From Actinomyces israelii DSM 43320 (GTDB lineage Bacteria > Actinomycetota > Actinomycetes > Actinomycetales > Actinomycetaceae), in assembly GCF_000711965.1 (NCBI RefSeq), contig NZ_JONS01000016.1, positions 1 to 64,000 on the forward strand: a stretch of DNA of 64,000 nucleotides. The letters run 5' to 3'. The translations under genes and the position numbers were made by a program. Under the pieces are notes generated by a model. The model made no database searches. It was given only the letters and a program-made list of their open reading frames with translations, and was not told where the DNA came from. This document shows positions 40,371 to 47,331 of this stretch, piece after piece (the stretch's first letter is position 1; every line of letters begins with the position of its first letter).

Positions 40371-41063
40371 ATGGGAAAAAGAATCAGAGTTCTCATCGTT
40401 GACGACCAGCTGCTGCTGCGTCGCTCGCTCACCACCATACTGGAGAGCAGCGGAGGCATCGAGGTAGTTGGCGAGTCCGGTTGCGGAGCGGATGCGATCA
40501 AGGATGCCCTCCGGCTCAAGCCCGATGTCATACTGATGGATATCCGCATGCCGGGTGAGATCGATGGGGTGGAGGCCACTAGAAGAATCCACTTGCACCC
40601 CTCTGTCACAGGGACGAAGGTGTGCATGCTCACGGTCTTCAGCGAAGACCAAAAGGTTGTCCAGGCTCTACGCAATGGTGCGGTGGGGTACATAACTAAA
40701 GATGCACCACCGGAAGAGGTCATCAATGCAGTGCGCTCCTTACACCTGGGACACTCGGTCCTCCCTTCAGAGGCACTATCCCTGGCGTTAGCACAGTCTC
40801 CCTCCATCCATGCCCCGACAAGCATCGAAGAAGAACTGACCCCTCGCCAGGCCGAGGTCCTGGCGCTCATCGCCACCGGAATGTCCAACGCGGAGATCGA
40901 AGCCACCCTGCATATCACGCACTCCACACTGAAATCTCATGTCGCAGCACTACTGAAGAACCTTGAAGCCCGCGACAGGGCGCAACTGGTAGTGGCCGCC
41001 TACGAAGGCGGCCTGGTCCAACCACGACGTTCTCAAACGAACATCAGGAAGAACCGACCATAA
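40371..41063 (+). CDS. NarL/LuxR-family response regulator
   Basis: 230 residues. The receiver domain has D11-D12 and phospho-acceptor D57 (LMDIRMPG), with K near 103 (YITKDAPP). A LuxR-type HTH follows (LTPRQAEVLALIATGMSNAEIEATLHITHSTLKSHVAALL). It pairs with the kinase upstream. It is convergent with the lasso protease gene, only 16 bases between stops. Two-component pairs of this kind occur in characterised class I lasso clusters. Confidence 0.9.
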   Translation: MGKRIRVLIVDDQLLLRRSLTTILESSGGIEVVGESGCGADAIKDALRLKPDVILMDIRMPGEIDGVEATRRIHLHPSVTGTKVCMLTVFSEDQKVVQALRNGAVGYITKDAPPEEVINAVRSLHLGHSVLPSEALSLALAQSPSIHAPTSIEEELTPRQAEVLALIATGMSNAEIEATLHITHSTLKSHVAALLKNLEARDRAQLVVAAYEGGLVQPRRSQTNIRKNRP

Positions 41064-41079
41064 CCCCATGGCAGAAGAC

Positions 41080-41796
41080 CTAGGCTCCCGTCCCCTTACC
41101 CATCCCGTATCTCTCCGCATCATGGCGATGTGGCCTCACGGAGAGTACAGTGACAAACGAGGACAATGATCCAGGCTCCCCAACCGGACAGCCATCGACC
41201 TCAATCCATGCATGAGCGGCGAATGGCGAGGTGCGGAACCCGCTGCACCAGTCAGGGGACGTTCCCTGACACCGACAATAGATGAAGGCCGACACGGAGC
41301 GGAGCAGACACCCCATCCCCGAACATCTCGCACTGACAGCACAAACTGCGTACCTGGCCCTTCCAGCCTGCACCGCGTCCGCTGGGTCACTCTTTCTCCC
41401 GACCCATTCAAGAAAGTTACAGATCCTTCGCGGGCTCATACGAGCAACCAACGACCCCGCGCCTACAGCGAATAGCGCCCTCGCTCTCTCCGAAAGAGTA
41501 ATTCTCACCGACGCCTCAGGCCCGACCGGGATGGCCACATCAATCACCCTCGACAAAAAACTCGCCTCTGACATCTGTGCGACTACAGAGTCGATATCAT
41601 TAAGAACCTCCCCCTCGTCAACCTCCATGCTGACAGATATTCTCTTAGCTGTCTCCTCCTTCGACAGTCCAGACAACAACCTCTCCAGGACAGAGGACGC
41701 AGTGCGGTTCAAGCGGAAATAAACCCCTCTATTCGAATCCAAAACGATTGCCCCATCGTCCACGTGACTGAGAATAATACCTTCACCAAGTCGCAC
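41080..41796 (-). CDS. Lasso peptide leader peptidase, fused RRE (B1) and transglutaminase-like (B2)
   Basis: 238 residues. Residues 1-85 are a PqqD-like RiPP recognition element (VDDGAIVLDSNRGVYFRLNRTASSVLERLLSG) that binds the precursor leader. Residues 95-230 are a transglutaminase-like B2 cysteine protease with the triad C163 (GMGCLLRS), H195 (AAHAWIEVDG) and D201. It cuts the leader before core Cys1. GTG at 41796 follows the cyclase stop by one base. Fused B proteins are the proteobacterial norm; Gram-positive clusters usually split B1 and B2. The extra cysteines (C152, C158, C174, C176, C184) are unusual. Confidence 0.85.
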   Translation of the reverse strand: MRLGEGIILSHVDDGAIVLDSNRGVYFRLNRTASSVLERLLSGLSKEETAKRISVSMEVDEGEVLNDIDSVVAQMSEASFLSRVIDVAIPVGPEASVRITLSERARALFAVGAGSLVARMSPRRICNFLEWVGRKSDPADAVQAGRARYAVCAVSARCSGMGCLLRSVSAFIYCRCQGTSPDWCSGFRTSPFAAHAWIEVDGCPVGEPGSLSSFVTVLSVRPHRHDAERYGMGKGTGA

Positions 41797-41797
41797 C

Positions 41798-43588
41798 TCA
41801 CACCCCCAGATGCCGAGAACCCATGTTACGTAACCATCTTTCTACCTCAAGTGTGGATTGAATAGCATGGAGCTCAGCAGTATCGTTGACACCCGACAGC
41901 ACCGCGCGCCTCAGCTTATCCGCATCAACAATACCGAGGTCCATCAGGTAACACTCGTCAAAATAACTGCGCAAACTCTCTCGATTCGCCTCCATCGCCC
42001 TATACAGCTCCATGCTGTAGTCGCCTTTGCTCCTTCGCGCAAACGCGGATGAAGGTACCATCCCCCTCATGGAGTCCTTGAGCAAAGACTTACCTCTGCC
42101 GGCCTCGGTCCGGTCGCCCACATCGAGCATCAGGGACGCCAGCACCACTTCACAGTCCAGAAATGGCGACTGCCATTCGACCACATCGCGTCCAAATCTG
42201 CTTGATATTTGATCTAACAACTCAGCCTCGTATGAGAGTGAAGCGAGAGCCTGATGCCGAGCCTGATCAGGCGAAAGCGGCTGTATCTCCTGATCGTAAA
42301 GAAGATGGACTGCCTCCCCAACGGCCTGGAGAGCATCACGGTGAACCCAGTCAGGAATTTCCATCGCGTTCCCCCAGGAAAGATCAACGGCAGATCTCCC
42401 TCCGCTAAACGTCCAGGACTCAAGAAGGTCTGAATGAAATGGCGTGGCGCTCCGGGCCTCAGAATACAGGTCGACAAGCTTTACTCTATTTCTCTTAGCA
42501 GCACGCCTTAAAGTCAACAGGGAACTGAAACCATATCTCTGATAGTGCGACCACAGCTGGGCCGGCATAGAGGTGAACAGCTCATCTCCACCAAAACCGG
42601 TGAAGTGACTCGTCACACCGTTATCTGTACTGGATTTCGCAACGGCCCGCAGATACATGCGTCCCGCACCCCAGAGGAAGGGGCCCCCAGTCTCTGGCTC
42701 CTCAACCTCTACATCTGAGCGAAAGAAAATATTCGCGATCTCATTGCCGATGAGACGAGGCTTAATGGCGATGTCGCTTAGAACCCGGGAGGCCCACACA
42801 TGGTCCTCGTTGCTCGGATCAGATGCAACATAATGATAGGCATCGATATTACACGCGCAGTGATGCAGCATATATACAACCGCTGTTGAATCGAGACCCC
42901 CGGAACAATCGACTCCCACGCGATCATCGCTCCCTACCAAGGTGGAAACGACGGCCGGAAGCAGGCTCGACAAGTCGTGCACCACCTGATCGCGATCGGC
43001 GTACGCCTCAGGGAGGCGCCAAACCCGCGTTACTTTAACACCGCTACCCCGAATTTCCAGCCTCTCTCCGACCGATACTCTATTCACTCCGTTCCCGATG
43101 GTGGTTCTATTGAATGGCCAGGGAGCGCCCAGAGGCGTCACACTAAGTGCCAGTGAAACAGTATTCAGATCCGAGGTGCCACACCCCTGAACGAGACGAC
43201 CAAGATCAGTTGACGCGATCCTCCCCCGCCCACGCACACTCCAGAACATGGGATCCCTGGTCAAGAAAGGCTGATGGCAGTAGATCACTTTTTCATGATG
43301 TGTAACAGCGACCCAACGACCACCGATCTCACAGACCTCTCGACTGAAGACCTCGATATCGGCCGCGGAGCGGAACAACGTCTTGATGCGCTCCCGCACA
43401 CCATAATCCCCGAAAACGACTAGCATCCCAATCCGCTCATCTGCAACTGAGTAGTCGCTCGCTTGACTAAAAGCAGTCACGCACGGGCGTCCCGAGCTGT
43501 AACGAGACAACGCGATGAATCCATCAGGAATACATGGGTCACTGCTATCGCCATCCTCCAGGATCAGGATACCGTACCGTGCCACCAA
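41798..43588 (-). CDS. Lasso peptide macrolactam synthetase (asparagine synthetase-like cyclase)
   Basis: 596 residues. The N-terminal part resembles the Ntn glutaminase domain of AsnB but starts MVARYG without a catalytic Cys2, as in lasso cyclases. The C-terminal synthetase domain has the ATP motif VGVDCSGGLDSTAVV near residue 230 and SHFTGFGGDELFTS. It would adenylate the Asp9 side chain of the precursor and close the ring onto Cys1. GTG at 43588 follows GGCTAGGAGAG. It lies 84 bp downstream of the precursor gene, separated by a strong hairpin. Confidence 0.9.
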   Translation of the reverse strand: MVARYGILILEDGDSSDPCIPDGFIALSRYSSGRPCVTAFSQASDYSVADERIGMLVVFGDYGVRERIKTLFRSAADIEVFSREVCEIGGRWVAVTHHEKVIYCHQPFLTRDPMFWSVRGRGRIASTDLGRLVQGCGTSDLNTVSLALSVTPLGAPWPFNRTTIGNGVNRVSVGERLEIRGSGVKVTRVWRLPEAYADRDQVVHDLSSLLPAVVSTLVGSDDRVGVDCSGGLDSTAVVYMLHHCACNIDAYHYVASDPSNEDHVWASRVLSDIAIKPRLIGNEIANIFFRSDVEVEEPETGGPFLWGAGRMYLRAVAKSSTDNGVTSHFTGFGGDELFTSMPAQLWSHYQRYGFSSLLTLRRAAKRNRVKLVDLYSEARSATPFHSDLLESWTFSGGRSAVDLSWGNAMEIPDWVHRDALQAVGEAVHLLYDQEIQPLSPDQARHQALASLSYEAELLDQISSRFGRDVVEWQSPFLDCEVVLASLMLDVGDRTEAGRGKSLLKDSMRGMVPSSAFARRSKGDYSMELYRAMEANRESLRSYFDECYLMDLGIVDADKLRRAVLSGVNDTAELHAIQSTLEVERWLRNMGSRHLGV

Positions 43589-43605
43589 TCTCTCCTAGCC
43601 TCCGC

Positions 43606-43650
43606 TCGGTGGGGGTGCGCATATGACTACATCATACGCACCCCCACCGA
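43606..43650 (-). terminator. Hairpin between lasso precursor and cyclase genes
   Basis: On the transcribed strand TCGGTGGGGGTGCG pairs perfectly with CGCACCCCCACCGA (14 bp). The stem continues through a 2-base bulge with TATGA/TCATA and a 5-base loop. No U-run follows, so it is more likely an attenuator or 3' mRNA stabiliser than a full terminator. That would give high precursor and low enzyme expression, as reported for other lasso operons. Confidence 0.7.
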
Positions 43651-43672
43651 ACACTATCAGGTTCTCCTCATG

Positions 43673-43801
43673 TCAGATGCAGATGGGAACGAGTCCGCAG
43701 CCGAGAAAATCCCGACAATCCCCCCACCACAGGCACCGAGTGACGTCGGAGAAGTCTCCGAGCACCACCATCCTAGGCGCCGTGTATGAAATGTGTGACA
43801 A
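43673..43801 (-). CDS. Class I lasso peptide precursor (siamycin/sviceucin-like)
   Basis: 42 residues from TTG 43801, with a near-perfect SD AAGGAGGTGA (43816-43807) five bases upstream; an in-frame GTG at 43810 overlaps that SD. Residues 1-22 are the leader: Y6-T-A-P9 (YxxP) and L14-G-D-F17 are RRE-binding features, and T21 is the conserved Thr at -2. The core, residues 23-42, is CLWWGDCRDFLGCGLVPICI. Cys1, 7, 13 and 19 and Asp9 match class I lasso peptides exactly, predicting a 9-residue Cys1-Asp9 ring with disulfides 1-13 and 7-19. The core length and W-GDC-DFLGCG pattern are closest to sviceucin as I remember it. It sits just upstream of the cyclase and protease genes. Confidence 0.9.
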   Translation of the reverse strand: MSHISYTAPRMVVLGDFSDVTRCLWWGDCRDFLGCGLVPICI

Positions 43802-43833
43802 CGCTCTCACCTCCTTCCCAGGACAGGAACACC

Positions 43834-43856
43834 GCTGATCATCTGCTCAGATCAGC
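43834..43856 (-). terminator. Small inverted repeat before the lasso precursor
   Basis: GCTGATC (43834-43840) and GATCAGC (43850-43856) flank a 9-base spacer in the 104-bp gap between permease 2 and the precursor gene. It could be an operator for the response regulator or part of an upstream terminator. No clear promoter hexamers were found in the gap. Confidence 0.35.
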
Positions 43857-43905
43857 AGAAGAATGACCGACGAGGTCCTCTCCCCCTTTCTTGAACCCCG
43901 CCCGC

Positions 43906-44589
43906 TCATGAATCACCATAGACGAAACGCCCGACGCCGGCACACCCGATACCCATGATCCAGGATGTAAGCACAGCGACAGAAGAAGCCTCATAGGAGA
44001 GATCACTCTTCAGGAACAGATCCGCACTAACCTGCGACGGCAGCCACTCGACCCAGTCCGTCAACGGCATTAACACCGGGGGAGCCACCACCAGCAACAC
44101 CAGACTTACACTGAGTGTCGGCACAACGGCTCTTACCAGGAACGCCAGCAGCGCCGGAAGCATGCCCATAACTGCAAGATGGATGCTGCTATAGCACACA
44201 ATACGTACAGCCTCCCCGCTGACCTTTTCCAGGATTACGGCAGAGGCAGCCGACATTGAGGCCAGCCCCAGCAGAAAAAGCACCACCGAGAATAGCGCAA
44301 TTTTGGCCGTCACCAGGATCGATCGTTGCGGTACCGCAGAAATAGTGGTATATATCTGCCCTCCTTGGTACTCCTGACCACTGAGAACAGTCCCGAGCAC
44401 AACAAAGCCGATCGCGATATAGTCAGGAATCGTTTTCAGAATATCCAGGTCTACCATCCGCCCCTGATCTCCAAACCGAGACTCGAACACCAGCGAGACT
44501 GTTACAGAAAATACGACAGTACACACGAAGACCGCCCATGTCACCGGCACGGAGACGATCTTCTTGAACTCGGAAGCTACAGTACTCAT
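43906..44589 (-). CDS. ABC-2 type permease (lasso locus, second)
   Basis: 227 residues. Six hydrophobic segments are visible, beginning FKKIVSVPVTWAVFVCTVVFSVTVSLVFES, with GQEYQGGQIYTTISAVPQR between helices 2 and 3. That sequence is the motif of bacteriocin-immunity permeases of the LanE/LanG and BcrB type. ATG at 44589 overlaps the preceding permease stop (ATGA). Confidence 0.82.
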   Translation of the reverse strand: MSTVASEFKKIVSVPVTWAVFVCTVVFSVTVSLVFESRFGDQGRMVDLDILKTIPDYIAIGFVVLGTVLSGQEYQGGQIYTTISAVPQRSILVTAKIALFSVVLFLLGLASMSAASAVILEKVSGEAVRIVCYSSIHLAVMGMLPALLAFLVRAVVPTLSVSLVLLVVAPPVLMPLTDWVEWLPSQVSADLFLKSDLSYEASSVAVLTSWIMGIGCAGVGRFVYGDS

Positions 44590-45365
44590 GACTGCGCATC
44601 CCTCGTCACCCAACTCACGACAATAATCACTACCGCCAGTAGAGCCCATGCCGCACATAAATAGAAACCGGTTGCCGCGTCCACGGCGTTCGTTACAGGA
44701 GACTCCACCAAGAACGTACTGAGCGCCGCCGTGTCCGGTAGATACCTAGCCGAATCGGTAACCAGCGAGAGAAGACGACTGAATGAGAGGACCGTGCTGT
44801 TCGCGAGAAGAACAGCTAACGGCAGCACACCACTCCGGGTCACCGCCGTGAAGGCGCAGGAAATCAATGCCATCATCACCCAGAACACTGACACTCCAGC
44901 GACGCGCCGCCAGCATGTCCCATCCAGTGGGCTAGCGTACTCTCCGAGTATGCGCCGTGACGTAATAATCGTTACTGCCGTCGCCACAACGGAAGTCACA
45001 ATCACCCACATGCACAGCACGACGATCTTCGAAGTCACTGCTCGAAATCGCCGAGGCACTGCAACCATGGTAGTCGTCAATTGCCTCGATCGCCCGACTT
45101 TCTGAGCATTTCTTGCGTACTCGCTCGACATGATAATCACGCCGATCACCACCACACCGATAGTGCCAAAAATCAGATGCCCGAATCCTGCATCGACGGT
45201 AGACGTGCTCAGCAGCCCTCTTTGCCCCCCGGTACTGAGAGCACGATGCGCCGCGCGCGCACTGAGCGCGGCCAGACCAACAGGAACCAGAATGCAGCTC
45301 ACGGTTGCCACCCAGATCGACGTCAGAGTGCACAACTTCTTTAGCTCAGCCCCTACCAGCATCAT
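44586..45365 (-). CDS. ABC-2 type permease (lasso locus, first)
   Basis: 259 residues. It starts MMLVGAELKKLCTLTSIWVATVSCILVPVGLAALSARA, with about six helices and SSEYARNAQKVGRSRQLTTTMVAVPRRFRAVTSKIVVL between helices 2 and 3. That is the same architecture as the next permease. One ATPase with two dissimilar permeases is the LanFEG immunity-transporter layout, so it probably expels the mature lasso peptide from the membrane. ATG 45365 overlaps the ATPase stop (ATGA). Confidence 0.82.
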   Translation of the reverse strand: MMLVGAELKKLCTLTSIWVATVSCILVPVGLAALSARAAHRALSTGGQRGLLSTSTVDAGFGHLIFGTIGVVVIGVIIMSSEYARNAQKVGRSRQLTTTMVAVPRRFRAVTSKIVVLCMWVIVTSVVATAVTIITSRRILGEYASPLDGTCWRRVAGVSVFWVMMALISCAFTAVTRSGVLPLAVLLANSTVLSFSRLLSLVTDSARYLPDTAALSTFLVESPVTNAVDAATGFYLCAAWALLAVVIIVVSWVTRDAQS

Positions 45366-46069
45366 ACTGAAGCACCGCTCTTCGTGTAGGCGAAGAAGGC
45401 GGACTCCAGATCGGAGTACCCCCTGGTGATATCTGCAAGTGCTCCAGCCGCGGTGATGCGGCCCTGCGATATGACCACGATATCATCTGCAATCTCAGCC
45501 AGCTCAGACATCAGGTGACTCGAGAGCAAAACTGTTCCACCCATATCGACATGCTCTCTCAGCAAACCCCTCATCCAGCGCACCCCCTCGGGATCCAACC
45601 CATTCACGGGCTCATCCAGGACGAGGTACTCAGGACTGCCCAACAAGGCAGTGGCAAGTCCTAGGCGCTGCCCCATTCCCAACGAGTATGTTCCGATGCG
45701 CTGATTCTCCGCGCCGCTCAGCCCCACCTGCTCAAGAACCTCAGGCACTCGCCTAACGGGTATCTTATTGCTGGTCGCGACCCAACTAAGATGAGCTCGA
45801 GCCGAGCGCATCGGGTGGGCACCAGGACCGTCCAGCATCGAACCCACGATGCGCAACGGGTACCGATACGCCCGATAATTCATCCCACCGATGCTCGTTG
45901 TCCCGGAGCTAGGCCTATCCAGCCCCAGTAGGATACGCAACGTCGAGGACTTCCCTGAGCCGTTGGGACCCACGAAGCCCGTCACCCTGCCCGACGCCGC
46001 CGTGAAGGACACGTGATGAAGGACAGTCCGCCTCCCATGTCTTTTCACGACGTCATTGATCACAACCAT
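45362..46069 (-). CDS. ABC transporter ATP-binding protein (lasso locus)
   Basis: 235 residues. Walker A is GFVGPNGSGKSS, the signature YSLGMGQRLGLATALLG, Walker B YLVLDEPVNGLD and the switch HLMSELAEIADDIVVIS; this is the BcrA/LanF type. ATG 46069 (MVVINDVVKRHGRRTVLHHVSF) was chosen; an extension to 46105 is open but lacks an SD. It is the first gene of the minus-strand run ATPase-permease-permease-precursor-cyclase-protease. No separate lasso exporter of the LanT or McjD type lies in the window, so this transporter may serve both export and immunity. Confidence 0.88.
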   Translation of the reverse strand: MVVINDVVKRHGRRTVLHHVSFTAASGRVTGFVGPNGSGKSSTLRILLGLDRPSSGTTSIGGMNYRAYRYPLRIVGSMLDGPGAHPMRSARAHLSWVATSNKIPVRRVPEVLEQVGLSGAENQRIGTYSLGMGQRLGLATALLGSPEYLVLDEPVNGLDPEGVRWMRGLLREHVDMGGTVLLSSHLMSELAEIADDIVVISQGRITAAGALADITRGYSDLESAFFAYTKSGASV

Positions 46070-46204
46070 GATCACAGTCTCGCAAACAACATGGCAGGTG
46101 TACATCGGACGTCAGGATGATTCACTTCGACGCATGGGCCTACGGGCCCACGGGTGGAGCCCGTCAATGTGCCTTGTCAGCAGACTATTGGCGAGCCCAA
46201 GACG

Positions 46205-46910
46205 GAGATGCCCGGGTCGGTGGGGAAGGTGCGGGCGCCAGCCACGGCGTTGGCGTCCGCCCGCCGTGAGGGCGAGGCCCCGGCCTCATGGCGGGCGGCG
46301 ATCTGCGCCACCAGCTCCCTGGTCTCCTGGCCGCTGGGGCGGGCCTGGGCGTCGACCGGGTCGGTGAAGAAAGACCTGTCGGATGCCGAATCGGGTGGGG
46401 TTCAGCCGCAGGGTGCGGCGCATGCGGTGGGCCGGCGCCGAGTCGAGGCCCGACAGGACCTCCACGGCGCGGCGCGGAGCCCGGAATCCGGCCACCGCCT
46501 CGAAGCGGGTGAGGGCCAGGACCGTCTCGGGCTTGTGGCTGGCGTCCCTGTGGCTGCGCTCGGGGTCCTCCAGGGCCGGGCCGGCCTCGTTCTCGCGGGC
46601 GTATCCGTCGGCGGCCTGATCCAGGCCGGGGTGTACCTGGGGGGACAGCGTCCGCTGGGGGGCGATGATCGTGAGCAGGTAGGGCAGCCGGGCGCCGAAG
46701 CGCCGCACGACGTCCTCGCCCAGGAGGCGCTGGGGGGGGACCGGAGTCGATGAGTGCGGCCGGGCTTGCGCCGTCGGCCAGGCGGGTGCGCCCCGCCGGG
46801 TGGGTGCTGTACCGGGCCTCGGCCCAGGGATCGTCGTCGGGCTGGCTCCTCAGCAGCTCGGGGGTCGCCGTGCTCGACCCCCAGTCATGGCGCTGGCGGG
46901 CGGGCCCAGG
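46205..46910 (-). pseudogene. Degraded partial copy of manA
   Basis: Reading down the minus strand, the remnant resembles ManA from about residue 12 (DWGSSTATPELL ... PWAEARYSTHPAG) to about residue 237, and lacks the last 160 residues. It is broken by frameshifts at the G8 run 46732-46739 and near 46365-46375, where GTGAAGAAAGACCTG has extra bases relative to manA. The middle part (46286-46708) still reads RRFGARLPYLLTIIAPQRTLSPQVHPGLDQA. GC content is like the core genome, not the adjoining island. Confidence 0.88.
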
Positions 46911-47055
46911 GGATTCCAAGGGATTCCATAGGCGCACACCGCACAGCCCGCAGCCCCTCCAGGAGCGCAGGAAGGGGTCACAGCTGGGTACAGGTGGGCA
47001 TGGCCGAGGCGGCGAGAAGGTGCCCGCATGGGTATTCATAGGACCATAGGACACA

Positions 47056-47175
47056 GAGGCCGCCTGGCGCATGGGCTTCATCGCCGACGACGGCCTGTGT
47101 GCCCGGGCCGAGCCGCTGGCCAAGTCCGGCTACGGGACCTACCTGCTGGGGCTGCTGGACCGCGGACGGGGGTGA
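47056..47175 (+). pseudogene. C-terminal remnant of rmlA
   Basis: The plus strand reads [20 protein letters not shown] followed by LAKSGYGTYLLGLLDRGRG and a stop. This matches the last 45 residues of RmlA (39270-39410) with only a few changes. The first 250 codons are missing. Together with the manA remnant in the same relative orientation it is a second, decayed copy of the manA-rmlA pair. Confidence 0.9.
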
Positions 47176-47331
47176 CCGGGCCGCCCGAGCAGGCCGTCCC
47201 GGCCGGGGCGCCGACGGGCCGTGTACGGCCGCGGGTGACACCCCCCACTTTCTGTTCACTTTCCTCGATTCATTATCTACATTTGAACGCACCCGAATCG
47301 GAACGAAAGATGAACGGACACGGTGACGCCC

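Larger units (their letters stand above)
39411..46180. other. Lower-GC island: lasso peptide biosynthetic locus
   Basis: Base composition drops visibly from the surrounding very GC-rich DNA. Codons ending in A or T become common and AT-rich gaps appear. The island contains a histidine kinase and response regulator on the plus strand and, on the minus strand, ABC ATPase, two permeases, lasso precursor, cyclase and fused RRE-protease. Intact manA-rmlA lies on its left and degraded manA-rmlA copies on its right. No integrase or transposase is seen. Confidence 0.8.

Noticed and set aside
41282-41722. 146-residue plus-strand frame over the lasso protease
   Set aside because: Antisense to a gene with RRE and B2 motifs; no start signal.
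43623-43838. 71-residue plus-strand frame over the lasso precursor
   Set aside because: No SD and no family features. The opposite strand has a strong SD and a class I lasso core.
46185-47123. 312-residue minus-strand gene
   Set aside because: A composite: its ends are antisense to the rmlA remnant and in or out of frame with the manA remnant. It is not a gene.
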